From Halichondria panicea (Eukaryota > Porifera > Demospongiae > Suberitida > Halichondriidae): a stretch of DNA of 64,000 nt. The stretch is taken from positions 701,001-765,000 of the forward strand of contig NC_087391.1 of NCBI RefSeq assembly GCF_963675165.1, read 5' to 3'. Positions 34,190 through 46,850 of this stretch are shown piece after piece (position 1 is the first letter of the stretch; each line of letters starts with the position of its first letter). The notes under the pieces were generated by a model, which worked only from the letters and a program-made list of their open reading frames with translations, did no database searches and was not told the DNA's origin. The position numbers and the translations under genes were made by a program.

Positions 34190-34855
34190 GCAAACCAACT
34201 GATGCAGCTAACAAGGAGTATATATCAGAGGATTTGGTTCTGTTTAAAGATAAGCCCATCGGAAGTGGTGCATTCGGTTCAGTATTTAAAGGAGAACTGA
34301 ATGGACAGCCTTGTGCCATCAAATTGCTACATGCAGTTGCCAGTGAAATACGAACCCAAATACCAACTGCGAGTCTCGCCTCAACAGATTCTACTGAGAG
34401 GTTTCGTAAAGAATGTGAATTCTTTGAGTTGTTTCAACACCCCAATATTGTCCGTCACCTAGCAACCAAGAAACATCCCAAGACGAACCACCTCGTCCTT
34501 GCTCTAGAACTGATGGACTGCAACCTGCGACAATACTTCACTCCTCAGACTGACAAAGAACCCGTCAAGCTCTCACTAGCTATCCAGACCAGCCTCTGTG
34601 CAAGCATTCGCTCACAAAGGATACATACCACCAGAAGCTACTGACATGGAGTCATCGTCCTATAACTCGAAATTTGACATCTTCTCATTTGGTGTTCTAA
34701 TAGTTCAAATTGTCCGCCATCTTCCCACCATTAAAGACGGAAAATATCGTAAATATGAATTGAAACTGATCAAAGATGCTCACCCCATCAAGGAACTTAT
34801 AATAGATTGTTTGAATGAGAACAGAGACGATCGACCATTAGCTGCTCAGCTAAAG
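34190..34855 (+). pseudogene. ANK-DD-K kinase exon fragment with 167-bp core deletion
   Basis: Resembles the gene A kinase exon (acceptor TTCTGCAG, then KPTDAANKEYISEDL), with an intact N-lobe (GSGAFG, AIKLL). Near 34599 it jumps from TSLC straight to the QAFAHKGYIPPEA region. Compared with gene D this removes 167 bp holding HRDLCGEN and DFG and shifts the frame. The 3' end stops at AAQLK and is fused to an ankyrin repeat. No Death or ankyrin exon precedes it. It cannot encode a kinase. Confidence 0.85.
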
Positions 34856-37800
34856 TGAAAATGGACATAGCGATGTCGTTAAAGTATTGATAGAAAAAGG
34901 AGCACAAGTGAACATGCAAAACAATAATGGGTGGCCTGCTCTGATGATAGCAAGTCAAAATGGACATAGCGATGTCGTTAAAGTGTTGATAGAAAAAGGA
35001 GCACAAGTGAACATGCAAATGAATGATGGGTGGTTTGCTCTGATGATAGCAAGTGAAAATGGACATAGCGATGTCGTTAAAGTATTGATAGAAAAAGGAG
35101 CACAAGTGAACATGCAAAACAATAATGGGTGGTCTGCTCTGGTAGCAAGTCAAAATGGACATAGCGACGTCGTTAAAGTATTGATAGAAAAAGGAGCACA
35201 AGTGAACATGCAAGATAATGATGGGTCTTCTGCTCTGATGATAGCAAGTCAAAATGGACATAGCGACGTCGTTAAAGTATTGATAGAAAAAGGAGCACAA
35301 GTGAACATGCAAGATAATGATGGGTTCTCTGCTCTGATGACAGCAAGTCAAAATGGACATAGCGATGTCGTTAAAGTATTGATAGAAAACGGAGCACAAG
35401 TAAACATGCAAGATAATGATGGGTGGTCTGCTCTGATGATAGCAAGTGAAAATGGACATAGCGATGTTGTCAAAGTATTGATAGAAAAAGGAGCAGAAGT
35501 GAACATGCAAGATATAAATGACGGGTGGTCTGCTCTGATGATAGCAAGTCATAATGGACATAGCGATGTTGTCAAAGTATTGATAGAAAAAGGAGCAGAA
35601 GTGAACATGCAAGATAATGATGGGTCTTCTGCTCTGATGATAGCAAGTGAAAATGGACATAGCGATGTTGTCAAAGTATTGATAGAAAAAGGAGCACAAG
35701 TGAACATGCAAATGAATGATGGGCGGTTTGCTCTGACGGCAGCAAGTCGTAATGGACATAGTGACGTCGTTAAAGTATTGATAGAAAAAGGAGCAAAAGT
35801 GAATATGCAAGCGAATGATGGGCTGTCTGCTTTGATGATAGCAAGTCAAAATGGACATAGCGATGTTGTTAAAGTATTGATAGAAAAAGGAGCACAAGTG
35901 AACATGCAAAATAATAATGGGTTCTCTGCTCTGATGACAGCAAGTTTGAATGATCATAGCGATGTCGTTAAAATATTGATAGAAAAAGAAGCAAAAGTGA
36001 ACATGCAAAGTAATGATGGGTGGTCTGCTCTGATGATAGCAAGTCAAAATGTACATAGCGATGTCGTCAAAGTATTGATAGAAAAAGGAGCACAAGTGAA
36101 CATGCAAATGAATGATGGGCGGTCTGCTCTGATGATAGCAAGTGATTATGGACATAGCGATGTCGTTAAAATATTGATAGAAAAAGGATCACAAATGAAC
36201 ATGAATGACAATGACGGATGGTCTGCTCTGCTGGTAGCAAGTCTATGTGGGCGTAGCGATGTCGTCAAAGTATTGATAGAAAAAGCTGGAGTACAAGTGA
36301 ACATGCCAAAAAATGATGGGCGGTCTGCTCTGATGCTAGCAAGTCAAAATGGACATACCGATGTCGTTAAAATATTGATTGAAGAAGGAGCACAAGTGAA
36401 CATGAAAGATAATGATGGATGGTCTGCTCTAATGAAAGCAAGTCAATTTGGAAGAAAGGAAGTTGTTCAAATACTTTTTGACAATCACGCTGATATAAAT
36501 ATTCGAGATACAACCGGTAAAAATGCACTTAGTTTGGCAAGGGAAACAGGGCGCATGGAAATGATTGAGTTGGTGTCATCCTTCGAGCACAGAGACAGTA
36601 CCTCCAGCAGTACGTCCAACGATGAACCTCCTGCGAAGCGGTTAAAGATTGAAAAAGGTGAGTGTACATTCTTGATGAAGTCTGAGTATTAGTAGCTTCA
36701 ATCGTCCTTACTAGGTTAATATTTTAGGACAAGATAATAAAGCAGTCACTAACACTGTGCAAGGGAAAGATATGGATGCACTTCTTACGATATGCAGAGA
36801 ACTGTATATTTCCATCCAAACTAATCAACACTATACTGTAATACACCTTGACACGTGTGCTCATGTTACTATAATTATACAGAGTCTCCCGAGCTGTCTC
36901 TGAAGGTGTTGTCTATGGAACTGAAGACTGTGACTGACCCGATACAACTGGGCGTCGGCCTGGGAGTGGCACAGCATCACCTGGAGATAATAAGGAAAAA
37001 CAACCCTCAAGGTTTGTGTGTAAAATGGTGAACTGTTATCATCGTATTCACATGTGTACTCACAGACATAGGACAACAACAGTTCAACCTTTTTTCGTTT
37101 ATTGCAAATAACTACATGGTGCTGGGGATCACATGGGAGAAAATTGCTGAAACTCTGGAGGATTTGGTGGGCATGGGAGATTTGGCACAGGAAATCAGGA
37201 AGAAATTCATCAACTTTGCCCAACCTGGGCTTGCTGTCGTTGAAGGTATAATAATTATAAATATGTGCTAACGTGAAATTTTCATAAACATTTTTGATGC
37301 AGCTGAAACTGTGGTCACACTCGATTGTTCGAACAAGGAGCGTATATCGGAAGGCTTGTTTATTTTCAAAGATAAGCCTATTGGAAGTGGTGCATTTGGC
37401 ACAGTATTCAGAGGTGAACTGGATGGTGGTTGTTGTGCAGTCAAGGTCCTTCGCTTAGTTGCTGATGAAATCCAGTTACAGTTACCAACAGCGAGTCTCG
37501 CCTCAACAGATTCTACTGAGAGGTTTCGTAAAGAATGTGAATTCCTTGAATTGTTTCAACATCCCAATATTGTTCGTCACCTAGCAACCAAGAAACATCC
37601 CAAGACGAACCATCTCGTCCTTGCTCTAGAACTAATGGACTGCAACCTGCGACAATACTTCACTCCTCAGCCTGACAAAGAACCCATCAAACTCTCGCTA
37701 GCAATCCAGACCAGCCTCTGTCATGACATAGCCTCGGCACTCGAGTACATCCACTCACGAGGGGTGGTACACAGGGACCTCTGTGGAGAGAACATTCTGC

Positions 37801-38159
37801 TGTCCTGTGGAGGGGAAACCCCCGTTGCTAAAGTGTGCGATTTCGGAATGTCTAAAATCACCAAGAGTGATGATAAAAGTGTATCACTGCAAGCATTCGC
37901 TCACAAAGGATTCATGCCACCAGAAGCTACTGACATGGAGTCATCGTGCTATAACTCTATGTTTGATATCTACTCATTTGGTGCTCTAATGGTTCAAATT
38001 ATCCGCCATCTTCACACCATTAAAGACGGAAAAGATCGTAAAAATGAATTGAAACTGATCGAAGATGCTCACCCCATCAAGGAACTTATAATAGATTGTT
38101 TAAATGAGAACAGAGACGATCGACCCTCAGCTGCTCACCTAAAGAGGAGACTGGTATAG
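34856..38159 (+). CDS. Gene C2: ANK-DD-K lacking its normal N-terminus
   Basis: The ankyrin array starts in the middle of a repeat at the junction with the kinase fragment and runs to 36657 with about 18 repeats. The other exons are 36728-~36820 (donor uncertain), 36883-37011, 37066-37245 and 37303-38159. The first in-frame ATG is 34887, inside a repeat (MIEKGAQ), so the conserved MAELEPGPL start and its promoter are missing. The linker carries PPAKRLKIE, close to the c-Myc nuclear signal. The Death domain is A/D type. The kinase is complete (GSGAFG, AVKVL, HRDLCGEN, CDFGMSK, MPPEA). Repeats are more diverged than in B, with 2-aa and 1-aa length variants (WSALVASQ, QDINDG, KAGVQ). Expression would need a new start or an upstream exon. 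Confidence 0.75.
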
Positions 38160-38600
38160 AGTGTACGACTGTTAATGTTTACTGTGTGGTATAATCAATT
38201 ATGTATGTCCAAAATATGATTGACCAAAATTTAATAATTAATGTTGTGCTATAACATGCATGGGCTATGGGAGGAGGGGCATTAGGCTACATTGCAGTGA
38301 AAGGGGTGGACATGTTGTCTCTGATGGGAATAATGAATATGGAGTGATTATTCATTACCTACAGTCAAGTCCCACACATACCAATCATACTTTACCTTAT
38401 ATGGTATAAGCAGCATAACATGCATGGGTTATGGGAGGAGGGCATTAGGCTACATTGCAGTGAAAGGGATGCATGAACATTGTGTACACAGGATTATAGA
38501 ACACAAACACAATGTCACCAAAAAGACAAGTAAATACATAACATGAGTACAACAAAAAGACCAACACAAAACTAAATGTAACAGAGCTAGTCCAAGAGTC
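38160..38600. repeat. Spacer with about 55-bp direct repeats
   Basis: A segment starting near ATAACATGCATGGGCTATGG (38252-38306) is repeated directly at 38414-38468 with few changes. No exon is seen between the kinase stop and the PARP stop in this stretch. Confidence 0.6.
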
Positions 38601-38755
38601 GATCTCTAGCTACCACTTGTACTTGAAGTTCATTTTGAGCAGGTACTTGATTCTTATCTGACTCACATCATACACAATGAACCTGAAGTAGAGTTAAGGT
38701 CCAACAAGATAGAAAACACACATGTACTCAACTAGCCTCGTTCCCATTTTTTACG

Positions 38756-38950
38756 ATGAATATTCCACTTTTTGTTGATTCACAATGTACATGCATGCAC
38801 GTGTGTAGTGTATCATTTGTGGGAGAGGGTGAAGATCAAATTACCTTTACAGCCCTTACAGTGATCATAGCTAGAACAGATGTCATCTCACCAATGGCTA
38901 TGATAAGTCTAACCCACACATTCTTTATACCTTGTATGGTAACCTCAACA
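38756..38950. other. Conserved segment near PARP/kinase 3' ends, copy 3
   Basis: Counterpart of 2720-2935, but here it lies between the two copies of the terminal PARP exon. This shows that the terminal-exon duplication also enclosed or flanked the segment. The minus strand reads MTSVLAMITVRAVK, then AAG|GTAATT. Confidence 0.35.
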
Positions 38951-39260
38951 ATTAGTACTAGTAACCATGATAATTAAGGTGACCTCAAGGGAACACAACA
39001 ATGACACCAAAAAGACAAAGACACAAACTAAATGTAACACAGGTCCAAGAGTCTCTAGCTACCACTTGTACTTGAAGTTCATTTTGAGCAGGTACTTGAT
39101 TCTTATCTGACTCACATCATACACAATAAATCTGAAGTAGAGTCAAGGTCCAACAAACAAAACTAAAACATAAACATCCAATGCACAATGCAATCACTGG
39201 ATCAGCACTAAGTGTAGTGTGTAACAATTAAAGCACAATACACAATATACTCAATCAGGG

Positions 39261-39403
39261 GAGGTACGACACGCGTGCCTTGATTACGCTAATTGCCTCT
39301 GCAATATCGTTGAGTGTGGGAGGATAATCGAGGCATAATTACGCCCACGCTCAACGTTATTGCAGAGGCAATTAGTCTAATCGAGGCACGCGTGTCCTAC
39401 CTC
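39261..39403. mobile_element. 143-bp foldback element in PARP intron C
   Basis: Arms of about 60 bp: GAGGTACGACACGCGTGCCT on the left and a near-perfect complement ending CTACCTC on the right. It is found only in this copy. No clear target duplication is seen. Confidence 0.65.
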
Positions 39404-40613
39404 CTCTGCAATATACTAGCACAATACACAATACCAGGAATGTCCATTGTACAGTGAAAACAATCTGGAGTTTATACACAATGCACACGCAAGTACTCTC
39501 ACTGTATAACAATACATAACACACACCCACACACACACACACACACACCCACACCCACACACACACACACACACACCCACCCACACAGAGACAATGAATA
39601 GGATACTCATTATAGAGTAGTGAGGTATTGTCGACGGCTGTGGAGGAGCCCTTGCCCATGGGGATGACCACACCCTCCTCAGTGGTCTTGTGGCCGTCAG
39701 TAGTGGGGGCGGTCCGACCCAGACCCTTGGTACTGTGCTTACCAGCTGGCAGCTTGTCTACATACTTGGAGTGGGTCAGCTCATACCTGCACACACAGTA
39801 AAATAATATACTCATGCATTTCAGCAGCGTACACTTAATAGCCTGCAAAGGTATCACCTAGAATATGCAGGACCAGCAGATAACACACAAAACCCAGCAC
39901 AGATCAGAGCAGCTAGGCTCAGGGTCCCAAAGACAACAAAGGACATTATTGGTTACACAACACTCTATGGGCTGCCAATAATTATCAAGATCTAATCAAG
40001 ATTCACTAAACAAAACCATGGAAACCAACTAAGTCATCAGTGTGTGCACAGTGGTTCAAGGTACAGTAATTATAAAATTACTCTCTTTATTTCCATAACC
40101 CCCACACACTGAGGCACAACCCTCACATCCTACACACCACTCACATGTCTCCGAGGGCAACCTCACAGAGGAGCATGAGTCCCTCGTTGTCAGAGCGAGA
40201 GGTGCTACAGTAATTGGCACTCTTGGAGACCATGTCTGCAAAGTACACTCCCTTCCCAAACATGTAGCCAGTCACAGGCGCCTCTGGTGGAGCTATTCGA
40301 AGACCCTGGGACAAAGTAAACAGTGAGAGATATTAGAAGCCATCACAGTGAAGAGTATAACCAAATACTGTGCATGCATACACAGTAATACCACAACATA
40401 CCTGAGATAGTATTCCCACAAAGTTGGTCTTCCTGGAACCGTGCCAGAGCAGCTGTCTGTTGTGGAGCTTTGAGAATGGTTTGTATTTCTTCCCCTCCCC
40501 TTCTCTGTCCACTTTGAACACCTCCAGCACCTCCAGTGAGTACTGAGAGTGGGTGACCGCGTGAGTGTTGGACACGTACTCTTGCAGCATTGAGAACTCA
40601 TCAGAGCCGGACA

Positions 40614-40650
<37 letters not shown>

Positions 40651-41040
40651 GTGTGTGTGTGTGTGTGTGTGTGGGGGGGGGGAGGTAACATTGTTATTAC
40701 AACCACAGGTGCAGGAATAATTATGAATAATAATTATTATTATGCGTTAATAATTATGCACTGTACATGTTTATATGTCCTTGTTGTTATAAAGTAAGGT
40801 GATGTTATCAGTAATAGGTGAACATTGATTCTGTGATATGAGGTACAGTACATGTACACAGTACAGAGCACTAAAGTGCAAACCCTCGGCTGGTGACATG
40901 AAACCAGTGCATGTAGTATGTATGTCTAGCACAGCAACGCAGGAGCAATAATATCAGAGTGGACTCATGAGGCATGCTGATAATAGAGTTTTAGTGGTAG
41001 GCCTGTACATGAGACCAATGTACTGTAGATTAGGATCACA

Positions 41041-41224
41041 GCAAAGAAGCCTGGAGTCTTAGAGAAGTATGGCTCCTTGGTGCTAGGATCCAGACTCAAG
41101 CAAAGAAGCCTGGAGTCTTAGAGAAGTATGGCTCCTTGGTGTTAGGATCCAGACTCAAGCAAAGAAGCCTGGAGTCTTAGAGAAGTATGGCTCCTTGGTG
41201 CTAGGATCCAGACTCAAGCAAAGT
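41041..41224. repeat. 59-bp tandem repeat, three copies
   Basis: The unit begins GCAAAGAAGCCTGGAGTC; copies start at 41041, 41100 and 41159 with one or two substitutions. It lies within an intron of PARP C and is absent from other units. Confidence 0.85.
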
Positions 41225-43220
41225 AGAGTCACAATTCTAGCTTTCTACTTTAGTGACCCTTTTCCATTGTTTCTGGTACAGGATCACTTCAGCTGCAAAT
41301 ACGTCGTCTATTTCGAATAAAGGCCACGTGTAGTTAGCTAGCTGCCAACATGCAAGTTTAAGCTTCTTAGTTTTTGCTCGTTTTTATTCGACAACGAGGC
41401 TTTAACATCAAAATCTGCCACTATTAAAACTAATAACTTGTTGTATGAAGGCTATATGCTGTAAACGCAGTGCTGTACGTGGTATCCAGGTGAGTAGACT
41501 CACTCATTACACTATACCCGTGGCCGCCCACGCGCACCTCGGGTAATCACTCACATCCATCTTGGTCTTGAGCAGCTCATAATGAAGGTCCAATGGGTCC
41601 TTCCCTCCACTCACACCATCCTCCTGTTTCAGTAGCGAGTAGGCCACCTCAATCTCCAGTAGATTATCCAACATTTCATGATTTGTGTCTTTATCTTTAT
41701 AACCTCCTCTGAGTTCAGTGGGGGTGGTTTTGTCATGCCAAAGTCATGTGGTACTAGAGTGTAGAATCTGTTAGTACAGTCAAGGATTTTGCTCGGATTC
41801 TGAGTCCCAACAATCTCTCGTTGTAGCTCAGAGAGGACAGAATATGCACTCTCTATCTGTCGCCGTGACAACTTGCCCAAAGGCATCTTTTTCATATCAA
41901 TCTGTGGCAAACAGAGTGTGCAGAATTGAATTGCTGTTGCACAATTCATATAAAACCAGACAATCCCTAGCTAAGATATGGCTTGTACATGTACCTATAC
42001 GAGATCTTGTATGGGGAAATCGAGTGGCTAGTACACTCTCTTATATTAAAGACCCACCTCAAACTCCAGCATATAGCTCGAGCATAGCTGCTCTCCACAT
42101 CAAATATCATTCGAATGAGATCTTGTATTTCAGGGGCCAGTGTGGACTTTGAACCAGGAGCAATTCCAAGCTGTTGCCCAGTGTCCTCATCACCACCATA
42201 GTCTATCTCCAGGGGGTAGAACTTGCTAGGCCTCTTAACAAAGCTCTCTTTACTGGTGCCCCATGAATTGCCTGTCTTGTCTTGGTAGAGGAACTCAAAG
42301 TGCTTCTTGGCAGCAGGCTTGGAGGCTCGTGAAGGATAAACAAGTAGTTATTCTCTAAAAAGTTTTCCATCATGAAACAAATTTGCAGTAAGTATGCTGT
42401 CCTAAACCTTAAACAAAATATTGCTTACCGCAGAGCGGGTAATTTTCATGGGGTAAAAATTCATTATTTTTGTGGGCAAGCTGACATCCACGAAATTTTA
42501 ACGTAGGCGTGGAATGCAGTGCAGGCAACAAGACTAAACGAAATTTGAACTCACGAAAACCACCGTTTTCCAGATCAACGAATTTACCCCACGAAAATTA
42601 CCCGCTATACTGAATCTTAAAGCTACTTTCTTCCCCCTCCCTCTCCTCTCAGTGGTTTAGCTCACCTCTGTCTTTGAGCCTCCTATGGTGGTCCCCACAC
42701 GACCCCACGATCTGAACACATAGTAGTTCTTGCTGGAGTCTCCTTCGAGCAGCTGCAGCTTGTAGTACGAGTTAGTGCCTCTTATGACATCGACCAATCC
42801 AAGTACAGCATTCCAGATCACACCCCCTCCTCCAGTACGTGGTGTGACCCCTCCAGCTCTGAATCAGGGTCAACTGCAGCACCACCCTTTACCATCACCT
42901 TGACCTTGCTCGGACCTGGGTGGAGGGAGGGGTGTGTCTACAGGTACGTATATATACAGTCCGGAGGCACTAATAACATAAATTTATGTACATCTCAAAT
43001 TAGGTGGTCAACAAAGACCAAAGGAAAGTGATTTACAAAGAAAATACCTTGAAAATATGTGGGTTAAAATCAAAAGTCTATTATGGACAAAATACCGAGA
43101 AATTATGGCGCATTCCAAACTTGAGATTTGAGCCCATACCATCTGAATCGGCTCTTTCTAAGGTTGAAATTGGACCACCAGAACTCTAGTTCTGGTAACC
43201 AATTAATGACATGACTTCAC

Positions 43221-44819
43221 CTCTTCTCCTGGTGGTTTGGGTGTCTCTGATGATGGCTGCTTCTTGACTGTCACTGGAGACATCTTGGCACTCGACTGGC
43301 CAGAGGACTTGAGTGCACCTCGGGTCAACGTGGCCACAAGTTTTAGAGGGTTGAGGAGAGTGTTCGCCTGTGAGGGTGGGGAGTGTGTGTGTGTGAAGTG
43401 TGGAGGGTGGGGAGTGTGTGTGTGTGTGAAGTATGGAGGGTGGGGAGTGTGTGTATGTGTGTGGAGGGCGTGATACTTACCATTCTCTTTAGCTCGGTGC
43501 TCTGTCGTTCGTACTCTCCTTCTGGCAGGAACAAGATGACCTGACCCAACACGTGGAGGTGATCTGATAGGAATTCCTCTGAGGTGATAGTTTTGAGGTA
43601 GCCCTCCAGCTGAATTCGTCTCACGTCCAACCGCTGGGGGTCCAATTTGTGGAACGAGGGAAGAGTGGGTAGCACGAGATTAGCCGGGAAATTATCAATC
43701 TGGGAGGAGGGAGAAAATTGCTATTTTGGAATTCAAGAGCTTAAGTAATATAATGAAAATGCAGCTAAAGTCTGTACCAAAGAGCTTACTAGTATTGCAA
43801 CCATGAAGGGGACGTAATGATAAATTGAGAGCTGTGTGTTTGTATGCTTTTTGTATAGTACACCAATGTCCCCCGCCCCCTCCTTTCGGCTACTACCCAC
43901 CTGTGCCCTGAGTGAGAGGTGGAGGTCGTGGAAGTCTCTATAGCGACGATTAATGACCTACTTCTCAGTGACAGAGACATGGCTGTGTTTGCAGGAGACG
44001 TTGACGTGAAACACACAATGCTTGGTGGTACCCTCATTCAGAATGTCATAGTCGGGAATGGCGGCCGAGAGGGCAATGAGACTATCACTGGACACATTCG
44101 CAGGGACACTCTTGGCCTATGGAGTGGGTGGGGTGTGTGGAGTGGGTGGGAGTGTAGAGGGTGGTTGGCAAGGAGAGGCATATATACACTTATGGAATGA
44201 ACAAACAGTTACTGTAGCTTACACTGAGTACTGCTTTAGCAGTGGCCAGAACTGATTCCAGAGCACTTTTCTTCAGTCGATCATAATCTAGAAACAGAGT
44301 TACAGACAAAAAAACAAGAGCATTACAATTTTAAATGAGACCCAACAAAAGGAAGTAATCAACATAACACACCTGTGACTCCAGTCTTCTGCAGGTGTGA
44401 GATGTGAGAGTTGACGTTGTACCTGAGTGATCGTACCTCGGTCTCGTTGGCCACCTCACTCAGAGCAGCCATGAAACTGTCAGTGTTCAGAGAGCTCTCC
44501 TTGCACTGGACATGGGGGAACACATACAAGTGAGAGGAACAACAATTGGAGGATATTGAAAATACTTTTATGATCAAAGCCATTCAGCATGCATGAAGTT
44601 AACGGACATAGTTCTGAAACATGTACACCATTCTCTTACCATTGATATGAAGGTGGCGTTGATGTTGTCTGGTAGAGCTAGTGTCTTGAGCAATGGCGTC
44701 CAGACCTTCCAGACCAACACATCGGTGAGGAGGGCCTGGAGAGACGGAGAAGAGAACTCGTCCTCTGGGAGCACAATGCACAGCAGCAGCTCAGAGAGAC
44801 GGTACTGTTACAGGTACGC

Positions 44820-44851
<32 letters not shown>

Positions 44852-45820
44852 CGTGGTAGGTTTAACAACATTGGCAACAATACACGTTCTATTTTCTATT
44901 GAAAATCATCAAAATCACACCATCCACACTACAAGAGATGGGAATATTTTCAATGGATATTCTAGAACATTAATAAGAACTACACAGTCATACAAGGTAC
45001 AATGCTCGTACCTATCCTGGCTTCCCTGTCTCAGCAGACGGCCCTCCACGGGTCCTCCCCACTCTCACACTTGAAGAACTCTGTCTCCACCGCCTCGTTC
45101 CATATTGCTGCACTTTGACCTGTGACCACACCCACTGATGCAGTTCCACATGCCACCTTGTACGCCCTCAGGTGATCCATAAAATCATTCATGAGTGTCT
45201 CTATGAAGAAGGCCAAGTAGTCGACCTCTCTGCCAGCCGCGGCTACTTCTTGAATCACATTGTGGGTCAGTTTTAGGGCTTCTTGGGAACACACTGGGTC
45301 GGGACTGACGTGGGTGTGATACCAGCTCTCGAAAAGGTCTCGTAGTCCGAGGGACAACAGCTGTTAGGGTGTGTGGGTGGAGAGGATACTAGCTTTAGGT
45401 GTGTTTTTAGGGGAGGGGGTGGTTGTGTGTGTGGTGTGAGGTTGTGATCACCTTTTCTAGTTCTTCATCAATGCTCTTCACTCCAGTGAGTTGACTGTTG
45501 AACTGGAGGGGGCGTGGCTCAACGGAGGGTACCAACACCTGGGGAGGTAGCAAACAATGAGACAATGACAGCAGCAGGATTGACGAGGTTACCTTGTGAC
45601 AGCCGACTTGTGTCCATTGAGGGCTGCTCTCTGTCCACACCTTCCTCACATGACGGGCCTGCTGCCAACTGACGTACAGTGCAACAGAGAGGAACCTGAA
45701 GTCAAACAGTTGTACTGACTGTATAGACTAGTGTAGTATATAGTGTGTGTGCATGGTGATGCATTCTTACCCTAGAATGAAGGACAAGACACAGAGAACC
45801 AGGAGTAGGCCACCATCCAT
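43221..45820 (-). pseudogene. Sorting-nexin half of locus C, single nonsense in PXA
   Basis: Best preserved sorting-nexin half: anchor exon with ATG 45818-45820, exon with VRKVWTESSPQW, VLVPSVEPRPLQF, the PXA exon ~45009-45357, the second PXA exon ~44644-44816, CKESSLNTDSF, YDRLKKSALESVL, two PX exons (second ~43481-43699) and the linker 43221-~43367. The PXA exon is open until RAVC, where TGT has become TGA just before its end (near 45030), giving a stop ahead of the second PXA part. In the PX exon, RRYRDF is preserved but VTEKWIINRRY is altered at the Ile-Ile position (near 43955-43960). Product type as in locus A. It lies 1.03 kb from gene D, of which 891 bp is a transposon. Confidence 0.75.
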
Positions 45821-46850
45821 TGTATCATGTCAGGAGTGCATGAACATGCCATATGCGCTATGCCAAGTCAGCAGAGTATGACATGCATGTGACATAATGA
45901 CGCATTCAGTCTGCCCTAAGACCCCAAATGTTGTAAGACAGGAAGTGCTACAAGTTGCCTCATGAATATATTAATTAATGAAAACTTGTTTCTGATAAAA
46001 GTAAAGGTTTTTAGAGCTATCTAAGTTGAAATATGTAATAAGAAGACAGTTTAACATACGATAAACACTTTAAAATATGAATTTGGGTCAAACTGGCATT
46101 AAGTTGTGAAAACGATTGCGGAAAGTTCGAGAGTTTGAGCAAGCTGTTCACCATCAACGTAGCAAGCTAAAAATTGGTTGATCAAATCAAAAGGATCTAA
46201 ATTACAACATATTCAAGGTAAATGCCATACAAATGAATGGTGTTTGCAAAGCAGCTACACAAATTTTGAAATAAATACACAACTTGGCAATAGCATAGAA
46301 CACTTCATGAATGACTTCAAGCCTTCTAGCTTGCTGCTAAGCATGCACATGCATCAGATGCACTAGTTGATACTTTAGGCAGTCACTGGTTCCTTTCACA
46401 TCTGGAGATATGCAGCCATGAGTTCCACCAACCACAGAGATTATTCAGAATGAGCTAACTTTGAGAGTTTGCGCAAGCTGTTCACACTATCTCAATCCAG
46501 TCCAAACTTGCTGAGTCAATACATTCCATATTGAACTAATTTATCTCCTAGTAACAGGTTCTAGTTCAGTAAATGGTCTGTGTTATGAGCTTTGGAAATT
46601 CAGAAAAAATCACAATTCACTACAATCTGACAGAGTTGTAGGGTGTCATCATTATGAATCTCATTATAATTATAATGAATTTCATTAAAACAATGTTTTT
46701 GTGATGTCATCCTTATGAAACCATTAAAATACTTGTGGTATGTATTTCCTGTCTTGTCTTGCAAATACTGAAAACTTGGGGGTCTTAGGGCAGACTGATT
46801 GTCAATTAACATCACTTGTAAATCACATGTAATTAGTACATAAGATAAAC
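45821..46850. promoter_or_regulatory. Head-to-head spacer C/D split by a transposon
   Basis: Before insertion the spacer was about 136 bp, as in D/E. The Maf element is degraded here (TGCCAAGTCAGCA at 45861-45873), but the ACATGCATGT block is kept (45881-45890). The transposon sits between this block and the gene D start, so gene D may have lost contact with the shared elements. Confidence 0.5.
45907..46797. mobile_element. 891-bp TIR element in the C/D promoter
   Basis: Inverted ends CAGTCTGCCCTAAGACCCC and complement, flanked by ATT (45904-45906 and 46798-46800). The uninterrupted site is visible in the D/E spacer near 63140. The interior is AT-rich without a transposase ORF. The 3-bp duplication fits Harbinger-type or related families. 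Confidence 0.75.

Larger units (their letters stand above)
38610..42915 (-). pseudogene. PARP1: PARP1-like half of locus C, terminal exon duplicated
   Basis: Exons follow the common order; WGR ~42666-42915. The last exon occurs twice, 38610-38682 and 39059-39131. Both keep FIVYDVSQIRIKYLLK and fit the donor AATGA|GTATCC of the preceding exon, so the catalytic Glu codon spans the intron. Lesions: the second exon lost about 11 bp including its acceptor AG (near 42330); its end is scrambled (near 42075, MKKAMLEFE lost); the regulatory exon has an 8-bp insertion near 41675 (KTQIMK); the WGR exon is shortened near 42826. The catalytic exons, with [10 protein letters not shown] and GKGVYFADM, remain open. 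The 3' end is better kept than in A, B or D, while the 5' part is worse. Confidence 0.75.

Noticed and set aside
34797..36155. Long minus-strand open frame of 452 aa across the ankyrin array (and similar ones at 12076, 22706, 46860, 63203)
   Set aside because: It is the antisense of 99-bp repeats; because 99 is divisible by three, one stop-free antisense frame persists. It has repeated HVHLCSFFYQYF units, no start context or splice logic, while the plus strand encodes classic ankyrin repeats.
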